The notes beneath the pieces are model-generated. The model did no database searches, was not told the DNA's origin, and saw only the letters and a list, made by a program, of their open reading frames with translations. A DNA stretch of 64,000 bases from Phoronis australis (Eukaryota; Phoronida; Phoronidae): assembly GCA_002633005.1 (NCBI GenBank), contig NMRA01000717.1, forward strand, positions 22,407 to 86,406. Reading direction: 5' to 3'. Positions within the stretch are counted from its first letter, which is position 1, and each line of letters starts with the position of its first letter. Shown here piece after piece: positions 44,128 through 59,100 of the stretch. The position numbers were made by a program, and so were the translations under genes.

Positions 44128-47100
44128 CTGGGAAATGAATGTATGGTCATTGTTATATTTTACAACGAAGGTAAATATTACATATTCAACTACTGTAAAA
44201 GAAAGTTGCATGACTCCTGAATTTCATTTGATGGCACAATGCAACTTTGAACTGTTTCAGGAAGCAAAGTTGTAAACTTGTAGTGAAAACATTTAAAAAA
44301 ACACTAGATAAATATAGCCCAATGCGAATTTGTGTGGTAATACCAATGTTGAAACTTCCTATGTACCAAAAGATGAGTAAAGCAACTATGGAAATACACT
44401 GAAATACAGAAAAGATATTGAAAGACTACAAAATTTTAAAATTCACCTGAGCAACGAAGGGTGTGACGATTGCCCCCACTCTGGCTGCTCCACTGCAAAT
44501 GCCCAAGCCAAGCGCACGCACCGAGGTTGGGTAAACCTGGATACATTAGCTNGCAAATATCGGATTAAGGGTAGCTGTCCTCAGAGCACCCCCGCTAGTG
44601 ACACGCCCATTTTAGAAACCCGTTTTTATACTTTAGGCCTAATACACATGATAAAACAACGCCTTAATAAGAATAGGAAGCCCGGCCTCGCTCAAAAACA
44701 CTGTCGGTAGATGCCGTTGGGTGTTGCGCGAACATTTCTCAAGTTCAAAACGGAGTTTGGGGGGGTCTCCTATTGCCTGTGCAGAATCGCTTGAGAGTTC
44801 CTCAAATGGTCAAACTGTGGCATAATTTTTTGAATAATTATTTCAGATACCTGTATGCAATGAACTTATATAAGTAACACAGTGGAAAAAACCGCGTTCA
44901 CTATTTAATGACGTACATTGTTAATGACTTACTAGCCACATGTGCAGCAGTGTCATACCTTTCAGTAACAAACTATACACTTTCAATACGGCTGGTTCGA
45001 GTCTGCCACCGCCAGTTCGTGGTGGCCCTATTAATTATAAAAGCAACAACAAAAAATTGTCACAGAACCAATGGCAGTCAGGACTCGGACAAACCAATAA
45101 AATCGTTGTTATTAAAGATCACGAGTTTTATCTTATTCACCGAGTCTGTGCATCTAGCCAAATCAAATATCTATTAATTGATTTATCTCGGGAATATGCC
45201 TAGGCCTACCACGAATGTAGGAGGCCTGTAGATTTTTTAAATTAAAATTATTGACTATCTATTCAATCTGCAAAGTGTTTGCCTCACGCGTTACCACTTT
45301 GTCTTTACAGAAACAAAATGTCAAAAAGACAGACAAGTTCATAGAAAAACAATGACCAGTAGAATGTCTTGATATAAATACTCAAAGCCGGCATAAATCA
45401 AGTCTGGTGCCACAAACATCGACTTTCTTCAGATCCCAGGCCTATCTGCCGTTTCAAAGCAACTCGGTCATCGCGCTTTTTGCAGGGAGATTGATCACAA
45501 GTGTGAGGTGAGAATTGCACCATGAATTCTTGAGTATTCAATATTGTAAGTTTTCTTTTCATATGAGAAAAAGCTAGACATATGTAACTATAAAAACAAG
45601 ACAGAACATTGTCAATGCACGATTACACTGAGAAGAAACAACAAAGCTTAAGTCAAAAGAAAACAAGATCAGTCTAACAGCACAAGAAGTATATTTACAT
45701 TTCATGTTTAAGTACAAAATCCAAAAGTTTAATAAAACCAAAACAGAAAGTATAAATAAACAAAAAACAACAGCTAATACATTTTGAACATTTTAACAAA
45801 CATCAGTTTCAACTAAGGAATCTTCAGTAGTGTAGATCAGTCCCAGCAAACCACAGCAGAACAACAGACTGATGACTTTCCTGTAAAAAATAATTCATGC
45901 AAAACACTGACAGACATTTTTACATTCACATACACTGCACCTCAAATAATCCATCATGGCACATACCATTGCTTTGGATTTGCTGAAGCTTTTGTCAGTA
46001 GTGATTTATTTGCCATCTGAATACATGTGAGAACCCGTTCATTCCGTTTTTCCAGTTAATCCATACCTCTTACTCCTCAACACTGATGGATTTACACTTT
46101 ACTTGTATAAATTGTCACATGGTCAGGTTTCAGTTAGAGCAAGCACACTGCTCCACTGTGATGAACCCAACTTGCAGAGAGATCTTATTACACAGCGTAG
46201 TGACAATCACCAGTGACCATGTCACTTTGGTAAAATTTAGCGAAAAATAAAGGAATTTTGAGAGCAAGACAATGGTATCAAAAATATGACCACAGCTCAT
46301 TTGACGAAATCTCAAAAAAGCTGACAAAGTTTTCCAACTTATCATTTCGTTTTCATTACATGCAACTTTTGATTATGATTTTATGAAAATCACAGAAGAC
46401 CTGCTTTTGATAACCCCTCATGCAAAAGATGAACATTTTAAACACAATTCCTAACATCCCCTTGTAGAACAGTGCATAAATCATAGTATATAAAAGTTTC
46501 AAATGAATCCAATAACGCATTTCTGAGATAAGATATGCCGAAGTTAGTCAAAGTTGGGCATTTTTTTAGGGTACTATGTAACCTTAAACTGCATTGTTCA
46601 TAGTTGGGTATAATAAGTATGCTATCAAAGAACATTTAGTCTACAAAAATAATTGAAGCTCACTTTGTCCTTCACTTCCTAGTGTAAGTGCTTTATATGT
46701 TCTCTTCTTAGATCAGATTGTACACATACATGTATGTAAATTTCCATGAGTTTTGCCGCGGCATGAAGTTTCACATTATTTTGTGCAAGCTTCACTAAAT
46801 TGTACTACCATTATTACAGTCAATTTCTTGTATTTCTTGGCCATCACAATGTTTTGGTATTTTGAATAGTTATAATTATATATTCTTCTAAGGACTGATC
46901 CCAAGTTGAATTTCAGTAATTCATAAGGTGGATATTCGCTCTCAAAGTTCTGCAGAACACTTTTTCTTGTTTGTGCACTACAACCCTTCTGATAAACTGA
47001 ATTTCACCTTACACAGTCTCCCTGAAAGTCCAGTTGGACCTGACTTATGAAATTCTTTTAGAAATCTCACAAATTTTGGACACAGTCTGGTGGAAAAGTG

Positions 47101-50100
47101 TAATTTGTAATTTTTCATAACAGATATGTAACACCAAGCAAGAACTTAATAATTTTCAAGTTCTGTATCTTAGTTACCACTTGATACCTTGAAAGATTGT
47201 GAACATTCAAAAACATTTTAGAAGCCTTTGAAAAATGTAAACGATCAATTTCAACAATAATTGATATTTGTCTTAAGTTAATGAATTTCTGTACTGTACC
47301 TACTCCACACCTAAGAATGGATAAACCATGCGTACTTATTAAGAAATCCTTCCAAAAACCAGGTGTATCAGACCTTTTACTCTCACAAAATTGGTCACAT
47401 AACACGCCTAACTTAGATACGATTCTATTTCCATCACCAACAAGATCATTGAAACTTTAAACGAATCAAAAAATGCATTTTACACTTATTGGGGTCGGCT
47501 AACCCTAAAAGTGCGTTTTCGAAAATGGTGCACCTACATATTGACTGTGACTTGAGTCGCCAACTCATTCTGAAACATCAGTAACAATTCAACACTGACG
47601 GCTAAACAGAGGCAAAATGCAGTTTAAATAAAAATATAAATCTGTTCAATACCTGTGAGCCTCATAGCTTCATTGCCCTACCCTTGGTTTCTATGGGCAA
47701 CACCAAGGAAGCACATGCAGCCACCAAACACATGCATATATACACTGTGATGGTCATGTGTACCGACTGCTTCAGGAGAAGCTGGGAAATGAATGTATGG
47801 TCATTGTTATATTTTACAACGAAGGTAAATATTACATATTCAACTACTGTAAAAGAAAGTTGCATGACTCCTGAATTTCATTTGATGGCACAATGCAACT
47901 TTGAACTGTTTCAGGAAGCAAAGTTGTAAACTTGTAGTGAAAACATTTAAAAAAACACTAGATAAATATAGCCCAATGCGAATTTGTGTGGTAATACCAA
48001 TGTTGAAACTTCCTATGTACCAAAAGATGAGTAAAGCAACTATGGAAATACACTGAAATACAGAAAAGATATTGAAAGACTACAAAATTTTAAAATTCAC
48101 CTGAGCAACGAAGGGTGTGACGATTGCCCCCACTCTGGCTGCTCCACTGCAAATGCCCAAGCCAAGCGCACGCACCGAGGTTGGGTAAACCTGGATACAT
48201 TAGCTCTAGATGTAAATTTAGCTACTGTCGACAGTTTATATGAATAAACAAAAAAGTTTTGATTCAACACAAAAGGGTCTAACAAAACCAAAGCATTGTT
48301 TAAAGTACTTAAAATTACCAATTTCATATCAAAAACACCAAAAATAATCCCACCAGTCAATTAGCAGTCAAATTAGAACATTCGCAAACACTGTTTGATG
48401 ATATGTTAATTAGCTCATCTCGAGTTATGAGCATTTATTGGTCGATACATTCTAACTGAAATTGGGACAACCAATCACATCGTTTTTTGTGAAAAGTCCT
48501 CAGATATTGCTGCATGTTTCCCATGGTTTATGGTGCAATAAAAAATGGCAAGAAGTTGCATTTGTGGTGGTTGTAACAACTTAGTATTTGGCCACCCTTT
48601 GGCTCTTTTCACTTTCCCGTGGGACAATGGAAAAACCGGAGATATGGCACATGTTTGTACAAGAAACTGGTGTGTTGGTGGACATGACACACTGGCATTA
48701 GGTAAGTTCATAAGTCACACTCATGTCTGTGGGGCTACAAAACTTTCAGCTCATGCGCACACCCAGGGGGGGCTTGGGGGCTCGAATGAGCCCCCCATTT
48801 GACGAAGTGGACAAAAAGGCCTGCCTCAGAGAAACAAAAAGTCCGAGACAAAAGTCCCCTAAAAAGGCGCAGACGCACATTTCACAGTCCTGAAGATTGT
48901 ACCTTTTTTAGTCCTCCCACTTTTTTGTCAGGAAAAGGTCCACTTCGTCAGAAATTCGAGCCCCCCCATATTAAAGGCTGGATGCACGCATGCAAATGAA
49001 GTCGCATTTCTTCTACTTTCTCATTTTTGTGATACTGATTTCACGATTGTGATATGCAGTGTTGTAGAGGAAGGTTTCATGATGGTGACAATGTAGTCAA
49101 CTGTGGCCACTGTTTTTTCGTGCGAGGATGGGGGTAAACACCGAAACATGACAATGTCGTCACTTGTCAAAATAAGATAAAGGGTGGCTTTAAGCCGATT
49201 TTAATATTTCACAATACTGCAAGTTTGCATCCTTAAGCTTGAACAGACATGAAGTTCGTTCATTGATGTGGCAACAGGATGTGACATCACAAACCTGAGT
49301 TACTATCACTGAAAAGTGTGACTATGATAATTATGAAAATTGCTCTATGTGACTCCACTAAAATAAAGTGAAAGAATCACAAGGGTCTCTTTGAGTGCAG
49401 CTACTCTCCTGGGCAACAACTCTTGTTATTTGACTGGTTCCCAATGACAATTTCCGGCCCATAAACCAATCAGATGTCTGAGCGGGTTGACCGCTGATTG
49501 AAAATGATGCGAGTAAATCAGGTGTAGCCTAAAATCATTTAGTATAAATGGTATAAATGTAGTTACAACTAATAAGAAATGCTGTACCTCTGGAGTATAG
49601 ACATAAGCAGCCTGAAAGGCACCTGTGATAAATGCTCTGGCGACGAATATGAAGGTTATCGTCACAGTTCTGAAAAATAATGTCAGTTGTACCGCACATA
49701 TACATATACCCTGTACAATAAACGCACAAGCAAGACGTGAAATAACTGGTCTACTGACAAATAACTACTGACAAATAGTCGTGTGTGATGGACTACTTTC
49801 TCTGTTATAAATGACAGGTACGTTATAATGTGACTCGATTGTGCTTTTCCTGAACATTCTAATTCTGTATAGATTGGGCTAACTAAACAGACTTGTCGAA
49901 AAAGTGCTGCACTGTATAAGCTTAATGTCACGCGGTGTTACTGAATTGTAAATATGGCCGCCGAAAAAAGTTTCATTATATGACTGTTGTGTTGACATTC
50001 AAGGCATCTCACCATTCACTTAAAAGTAGTCCCATTGCCAGACCTGGCATAATTACCATGTTTATTGCCCCCACAAGTGGAATGTTTAATAAACTATTGA

Positions 50101-53100
50101 AATCGCTGATAAAAGCATGTCAAGTTTATAGTCCCTGTAACCCCTGAGATTCTATCAGGATCATTTCGCGTTATGACTGAAACAGAATTCAACCTGCTCA
50201 CCAGGTATTTTTAGGGTTTGTTTGTAAATATTTTTAATTTCTGTTCATATCACAAGTATTAATTTTTCTTTTAGTTCCAAACTCAAAAAAAATGATCTGT
50301 CAACTGCTTGCCACTTCGTCGATTTTTCTCCCATAAGGCAAAGCACATCTCCTTATTTGGTATGGCAAGACGTGGACGAAGCACATTTCCCTTATATAGA
50401 AAATGTGACCTTGGTCCTCGAGCAATTTCAAGCAGCTGACTGTGAGCACATGCGCGCATTTATCGTAAGTGGGAGGGAGATTAGAAACTCTGTGGTAAGC
50501 ACAGTTTTTCCTTTGCGCACATTTCAAAAATCGTGAATTTTGTGATTTTTTCTGGAAATTTCCTTACAGGGGAAAGTGAATTAATGTGTACTAGACCTTG
50601 ACAGATGAAACTTTCATCAGGAATTGTTTAAAAAATAAAATGTTTTTTACAAGCTTGCAACTTCCACGCCTCTTTAATGTTTACTTCTAAAACATTTAAT
50701 ACATTTCAGTAAGTATGACATAACAGCATCAACTTAAGCAAACTTTCAAAAATTGAACAAAATTATATTATATTTCTTTTTTGCTTAACCATCTGATACA
50801 GATGCACTCACTTGGAAGCACAAAGACCAATCAGAGCCACAAAGATACTGAATGCCACAAATTCTGTACACATTGTTTTCTTGCGTCCAAGCAGCTCAAT
50901 CACTATAAGAGTCAACAACAGGCCTGAAAAATAACAAAAAGGACAAAAACATTAGCTAGCATCAAGTCTAGAATATTTTCAACAGCTATGGGTTAAATTA
51001 ATAAAAGTGAAGCATTTTTGTTTCAGCAGGCTACATCAACTGACAATCTGGGCTCAGCTATTCACAATTCAAAAGGGGTTATATAAACAATTACATGCAT
51101 CTTCTTAACTGAAAACCATTTGCTAAGCTGTGTTCAGTTACACAGTCCACTTGAGACAGCTGCACAGCTTATAGCAGGGTTCACAGACAACTGATTTCAC
51201 TGACCTAATTTCAAAACGTCCAATGTGTGCATGTAGCACCCATGATGTACAGCCTTCAGCAAAACTATAAGCCGCTTTGCACAATTGAGTTATACCTCCC
51301 AAGTCCAAAATGATAGCTTACTTTAAAACTGCTAAATTTACTAAATTTACAATTCAATCCGTACAACTGGTCTCAATACTTAACATTAATACAATGAGTT
51401 TAGTTTTAGAATTGTAACTTGAACTCATCAAAAAACAACTGATTCCAAACAGACTGAATCCTTTACATTTCCCCAGAGAGGAACAGTTTTTTTGTTCCAT
51501 CCAGTATAATCAAAAAGTCTGTTTGCTTTCTGTTGTGGATTCTACATTAACACTGCTAGTAAAAATAGGTGATATAGCACCAGGAACATTGTTCATTACA
51601 GTAATTACACCACCACCACCTCCACCATCCCCACCCCCACCATNCCACCACCACCCCAATAACGACCCGAATCATTAGTAGTAAAAGTAATAGTAATAAT
51701 ACTAACAGCATGGTATATGGTAATTAGACCTTAAAACAATTCTATCTAATTATGTTCAACACCTACAATATAAATTGTTATACACATAACATTGTGAGTG
51801 ACACCATAAACCACATGTAATACCTGGGAACTCGGCCATAGTAGTCCACAACAGTAACCCATAGTCAGATGTAGTCAGCAGTTCACACTCCAATAAACAG
51901 CCTGCCTCTAACACATCTGCAGTGCCTGAAGTGTGTGTGAGAAATACAGTCTGTAGGACTACACAATAGCCAACAATTTCATGCAAATTGAAACAGGGAT
52001 AATTTTCCAAATGAAGAAGTTTTAACTTTTTTCCTTGTCAGAAATATGTTACTGAATGCAGTTTTCAAAAAAAAAAAACCAAACCATTCATAGACTTTGT
52101 CCAATACAGATTTTTTCATGGTCTCAAACAGAGGTAATTCCAATAGTTACAAATCCCAAAGTTCACATTATAAACTAACAAAAGCAACGCAAAGCATTTA
52201 AAAAGCATCAATGACTCTAATGCAAACGGTTTGCTTCTAGGGATGTTTATTAGTGTTAAAAATGACCATAGAAGGCACAGCCAAATCCATCCCATACAAA
52301 AAACAATGGGTATCGTCATCACAAAAGAAACTTGTTGGCCAAATTTAATGAAAACCGTCAAAAAACTCTGAAAATACAGAGGCAAATGTAAAAACTTAAA
52401 CTGACACCAAAGGGTAAAGCAGTAGTCAGTCAGAACTGTACAAACGTTGTAGGCAACCACAGTGACATTTATACTTTTTTGGCACAATTTCACAAAGATC
52501 ATTCAAAGGAAATACTGCCTAAAATGCAAAAAAGACAAAATTGTCAACAAGAGGCACCACAGCCGTTTTGTCTAAAAATTAACTCTTTCTTAACAAGAAC
52601 ACATCTGTCAAGTTTTTAAATATTCCTTTAAGCAGTTTGGCAGATAAAGACAGCTTGAAAATTTAAAAAATGGCCACTAGGTGGCGCAGAATCGTCAAAC
52701 ACGTCTGAAAATGGAAGGGTGTCGTTGTCTCCCTACTAGAAATCTATAAATGCCAAATTTCATGAAAATCCACCCAAGAATTCCGAAGATACAGATTGAG
52801 GTAACTATAAACTATAAAAAGCTAAAATTGCTACTAGGGGGCACAGTGGTATTTGGACCAGTCCCGAAAATCAGTGGTCATTTGTTGTCAGCTTCTTAGG
52901 GAACACACCTGTCAAATCTTATTAACATCCTGCAAGGAGGTTAGGAAAGCAGCAGCGGAGGCCAGAAGGACGCTGGACCCCCCAGACAGATGACGGCAAT
53001 ATTCACCGACATATAAATATGTGGGCACATTAACTATTCAGATGTCTAAACTGAAGGTAAGAACACAAAATAAATTCCATCTATAGTCTGACGCAAAATG

Positions 53101-56100
53101 CTCTCCAAGAAAACTGCATCTATGAGTAATACATTCCAAACACAGAACTAAACCAGAGTCAACCAAGCATTTTGGCCGAAATTGTCACAACAGCAAACAT
53201 CATTGGTCAATATAAAGGATAACTGAAACACTCACTTACTGGGACAGTCTCCATCCCCAGATGCCTCCAGAAATACAGGGTAACTGAAACACTCACTTAC
53301 TGGGACAGCCTCCATCCCCTGATGCCTCCAGAAACTGTGTAGCCAGAAGCACAATGCCGTAGTAAGAGAATGAACAGGCAAACCTACAACAGAGGGCAGA
53401 GCAAACACTGATGGCAGGACACAGTATGTGTATTTACCAAGCCTGTTCTCATTTTCAGTTTTAGAGGAATTTTTCGTTTGATGGGACTGATCATGTTCTC
53501 TTCTAAACACAAGCAAATATATAAGAAAGAGTATCATGTAACCTTATCAGTATGTCTACACAATCATTTAGCTACTATGTATATGCTGAGAAAAGATACA
53601 GGGCTGCCAACCCATTGAGGACATAATCTGTAACATTCATGTTAAAAATCGGTATTTTACAAGTGAAAATTTGTACGATTTCCAACATTTTCAAAAAGTT
53701 TAAATTTCAATCGCAAGATGGATGATTGATACACACCAAAATGTCAATTTTCAATTTCAAATCATATTGAACTAAAAAAACAACTGTTTACGTATTGTAA
53801 TAACTCAACTCGTCACATCGATGTTTTTTGCCTTTTGCTGTCGGCACAGTCGATTTCTTCCCCACACTGCCGCGGCCCCACCCCACACTGTCGCGGCGTC
53901 ACAAATCCCGATATGTCATAATTGTTGTTCCATAACAACAGCGTGGTTAAACGGGATTAATTCCATTCCCACTTTCTAAATGTAATCTAATTCATCTGTA
54001 GACTCGTCTCCGAAACTTCGCTCCCTCCAGACATCTCAACACAATTTCCAAAGCAAAAGATATCCCACAATATGCAAAACCAAGTAAGTGTGTCAGAATA
54101 TAGTCTGACAGTATTTTTAGTTGTATTGTTTTGTTATTCTGTTTGATTGGCATGACCCCTGAGTTAAGTACAGTGATGATGTAATTTGTTTACTCCAAAA
54201 TAGTGTGGAGCTTTCTAGAAGACTGAGGTCAGAACAGTGATGATGTAATTTGTTTACTACAGTATAGTGTGGAACTTTCTAGAAGACTCTAGCACGACAG
54301 TGATTAATGCAGTCTGGAATGTTCTAGAGACTAGTACATGTTTGTAGAATGATTGGGTAGGTTCCAGAAAGTTCTGGTATGTGCTTGAATTGATGAAAAG
54401 TTCTAGAACAATGCATTCGGCTATAAATACACAAGCACGGGTTTGTGTTAATCAGATCACGTCAGTTCAAGAGAAGATCAAGTTGGGAGATCAAGCCAGT
54501 TCAAGAAAGTTTATCAGGAGAACTACAGTTGAGTTGCAGTGAAGAGAATCAGCAGTTACAGCGATAGTCAATAGAGAGCCAGCTTTAGAGACAGCAGGTT
54601 ATTGAATCAACGAGTGTAACAGTTGCTGGAAGTATCTCAAAAGTTCAACACAAGTCAAGGCTTTGCAGCACTGGCTGGAGCATAAACAGACATTACGTCG
54701 GACGGTTTGTTTGAGTAGGCTTGTAAACGTACGGTCGGGATTAATAAAGGATTAACTCGAACCAATCTTCAGACAATCTTCGCACCGAAAGCTATTAGCA
54801 TCGGTCTGTAACAACCTGCGCCCACCCACACAAGGGGAAAAACGTGACAAAGTGGATTTCTCATTGGCCATGCAGTCCTTCACAAAAAACTTGACTAATC
54901 ACAAAAGGGAAATTTCGTATGCAAATTCCATTGTACACTGGTACTCAGGATACGTCTTATTGGCCGAATCTTGTGTTCTCCACAATTTCCGTCACTTTCC
55001 AGTACTTCCTGTCTCGATCTTCGCTGATGTGGCGCTTCAAAACACTGACGATATTTATTATAAACTTTAAACTGATTTTTTGAAGAGAAATAAATGCTCA
55101 AAATCCATAACATTTAAAAATCCGTTACATTTGAAAATGTTATGATTTTTAGGCCTTAAAAGTATGTAAGATAAATCCATTACAGTTGGCAGCACTGCAG
55201 ATGCCATCTCTAACACATGATGGTTTGAAGTTACAGTAAAATTGCGCAGATTTAGGACACACACGGCATAGACATGGAATTTCATATTAAAGTACCAACT
55301 TTTCATATAAGACAAGTCAATTAGAATCGAATGAATGCTTAATCATTTTAAGTTTTATTTTATGCTCGATTTGGCGGCCTGCAGGTCACCAATGCAACCT
55401 CAGATTATATTTGGCGACTTGGGATGAAAGTGAGTAAGAAAGTCAGACAAAAATTCCTTCAATTCCATCATTTAAAAGTTTGTGTTGACTTCCAAACTTT
55501 AAATTACTAACAGTTTTCATAGATTAATTATCTTTGGTTCACAATTGTTCCGTTTATTTTGTGAAATCAGTGCATTTGGTTGGTGACCTTGAATTTTCGC
55601 CAAGTCGCCAGTCGTGATATGTGACTTGGCATCAAGCTAAGTGTTGAGCGCTGCATGACCACCATTAGACAATATTTTTGAGAATCTACAGGCATTCAGA
55701 AAGAAACTTTTTGAAAAAGAAATATGAATTTTGGTAATTATTTTACCCAAGTTATGTAAGACTTTATCCGGCACAGCCAAACTTCCAGTCAGATTTTTCT
55801 AGGATTAAACGTGACATTAGTTGATACCTACCAGGTGAACCATAGCAAAAGAGTAGTAGTTCTGTATTCTGCTGTGAAAAGATCTTTGATTCTTCCATGT
55901 CCCGCACTCTAAAACAAAAACAACCACACAAAGTTGGTCATCATTTTAACGCCATTCTGGATCATGTCGGAGACAACAAATGGAAAAAATTGTTCAATTT
56001 AGGACATATTTTGCAATATGGCAAATAAATTGCTTTTCATTCAGTTAATTTTCTCAACGAAGGTAAATAAAAACGGCATATGCATTTGTATCAAAGGTTA

Positions 56101-59100
56101 TAGAATCGAGATTCGAGATGTGCAAAATTTAAATATTTGAATGAACATGATTTAGGCCACAGATTATTCTCAAGAGATAAAGGATATCATGCCGTGTTCT
56201 TAGCAAGGTTTAGCTGTCACCAAACGGCATTAGGTAAAATTTCATCAACTTTTTTTGATGCGACATTACATTAGCCTCAGAAAATTTGAAAATGTGAGAA
56301 AATCGTCTAAAAATAAATGTCATAAATTCAGTCAACTGTTGGTTAATTTCATTTTAACCTGCTTAACTCATTTGCCGACTGCTACTAGAAGATAGCTGAC
56401 TGCATGTGTTGATATCTGAGGTCTCCGGACATCTGTTAGTTTCACTGAGAAACATTTTGCATATCAGAAACCATATTACATAGTTTGCCACTCAATGGCT
56501 CTAGAAGAGGAAAAATACGCGGATGAGTATGCATTGCAAATTACACTCCAAAATGTTAACTCACACTACAGACATCATTGACTAATCTCCCCTGTGGCAT
56601 AGGCTTCTTGTTCTCCAAGGCGATCCTCTCGATGGTTTTCATGGCTCTATCTGTACGGCCTTGTGACACATCATACCTGACACTCTCAGGCAACCACTGA
56701 AAAGAACAGTATATGACACATGCAACATGGGCGATGTCAGGACAGGTCAAATTTGACAGACGGAAACAACTTTACAAAACTTCATAGATATGTCACATCT
56801 TGAATTAAACTCTGTTTTTGCAGAAGTAGCCAAGGGGCAAAATCTCGTCAATTAATTTTTAAATAATGACAAATTTTGTATTTTCCAATTTTCAAATTAA
56901 AGCCAATTTTTTTTTTGTGAATGCCCACAATTTCTCAAAGTTGTCAGATGGTTGCTATAGTATAGAACTTAAAATAAAACATTTTTGGTACTCCTCATCT
57001 TACATGAAAAAACTATTAAGAACAAAATTCCACTGTTGATCCATATGTCCTATGTTGGTGAGACTTTATTACTAAAGTTTAAACTGCAATATACAACTGA
57101 TCACGGCAAAAAGAGTAATACGGCCATGTCCTAATTAGTACAGGAATGTGTAAATCACAATCTTATGAGTATTAGAGCAATAGTCATGACTAGAGCCGTA
57201 ATCTTCTTGGTCATGACTATAACGTTAGTAATATGACTAGAGCTGTAGACTTTTTAGTCATGACTAGAATGTTAGTCATGACTAGTGCTGTAGGCTTTTT
57301 AACCATGGCTAAAGCTGCAGGTTCTTTAGTCACGACTAAATTGTTAGTTATGACTAGAGGTGCAACCTTGACTAGAACATTAGTCATGATTATAATAGTG
57401 CTATAGGCTTTTCTGTCATGACTAAAACATTAGTTATGACAATTAGAACTGAAATGACTAAACCTATTCAACTATATCATGGAAAATCCCCAACTTGACT
57501 AATGACTAAACCTATTCAACTATATCATGGAAAATCCCCAACTTGACTAATGACTAAACCTATTCAACTACATCATGGAAAATCCCCAACTTGACTAATG
57601 ACTAAACCTATTCAACTATATCATGGAAAATCCCCAACTTGACTAATGACTAAACCTAATCAACTATATCATGGAAAATCCCCAACTTGACTAATGACTA
57701 AACCTATTCAACTATATCATGGAAAATCCCTGTTGTGTATTGGCAATGCTACTTGTGGTTTTCCTTAGAATATAGTCACGTGGTATTTATGCCCACAAGC
57801 CACGTGCTCATCCCTTCTTGTATTAGTTCTCCAAGTGAATAGACGTATTATATTTGACTCTCATCTGTGTTGTTTTACTGGTTCTACGAACACAACAATC
57901 CCCAACTTGACTAATGACTAAACCTGTTCATAAATAAATAATTGCAGGCGGTCTGATACACGCTAGAAACCTGGCTCAAGGGTGACCTGGTGGGACTTGA
58001 ACCCACGACCTCGAGTAAAGAAAGTGGGCACTTATCAACCAGGCCACACTGCCTCCTCTAAACCTATTCAACTATATCATGGAAAATCCCCAACTTGACT
58101 AATGCGGTACTTCAATGTGACTATAATACATCACTGATATTTGACTCAAATATAAACCTGGGCCCGGTCTCTAATCTTTGTACTCGAAACGAACTCGAAA
58201 CTATTTTTGGCAATTTCTCTGCTCCTTTTGTGCGAACTTAAGATAATATTGGTTATCAGACTGTGCTCGAATACATTATAGTTTATGCATAGGAGTTTCT
58301 AGTTCAAATTTGCCCTTGAAGACCCTTATATTCGTGCTACAAACTCGAGTAAAAACTCGAACTTATTGCTTTAATATTGGGTTTACAAACTGTGAACTGA
58401 GGGCAATAAATTATCTACGTAAGTTATTGTGTACTCAAGCATAGAATAATAGACACTTATCTTGAGTTCGCCCAAAAGTAGAGTAGAAAATGCCAAACCT
58501 AATTTCGAGTTCCATTTCGAGTAAAAAGATTGGAGACCGGGCCCTGGTGTAAGGGAATTTACTTACTAAGCAGCAAATTATAAAAAGGAGGAGCGGCAAT
58601 GAAGACAATGCCAGAAGCCATCTCCATCCTAGAGTTGGCATGGTGACGAGGGCTAACACCACTTCAAAACATGTGCCCAAAGCCCAGAACAGCTGAAAAC
58701 AACAGGAAAATGGCATGGTGCAAGAATGTATTCTGACCATACAAGCAAGCTGCCCCCAAAACTTTTAGACTTATCAAGACTTTCAATGCAAATATTGCAA
58801 TTTTAAGAGTGGTAAATGAATAATTATTATATAAACATATTTATGACAAAGAAATAATATTGGATACCAATTCTCCAGCAATAAATAAGTTATTATTTGT
58901 AAATATGTTCTCACCAAACTTTCTGACTTTAAAGTTATATAAAGACCTTCATTGATGGCTAACTGAATCAAGTGGTCACTTTAAAGTTAATCCACTTTGA
59001 CGATGGTCACTTACACATGACCTGGACTTTGAGAACAAAGTTTCGTCAACTGAATAACTGGCACGATACCCATGGTTCTCAAAATCTGGGACCCCTGTAA

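Larger units (their letters stand above)
57455..58104. repeat. 48-bp minisatellite interrupted by two insertions
   Basis: Units TGACTAAACCTATTCAACTA, TATCATGGAAAATCCCCAAC, TTGACTAA at 57455, 57503, 57551, 57599, 57647 and 57695. The last units are split by an LTR-like element (57731-57897) and a SINE (57931-58056). Confidence 0.88.

Noticed and set aside
44980-45030. tRNA-like segment with GGTTCGAGTCTGCC
   Set aside because: No A-box at the right distance and no cloverleaf that I can draw.
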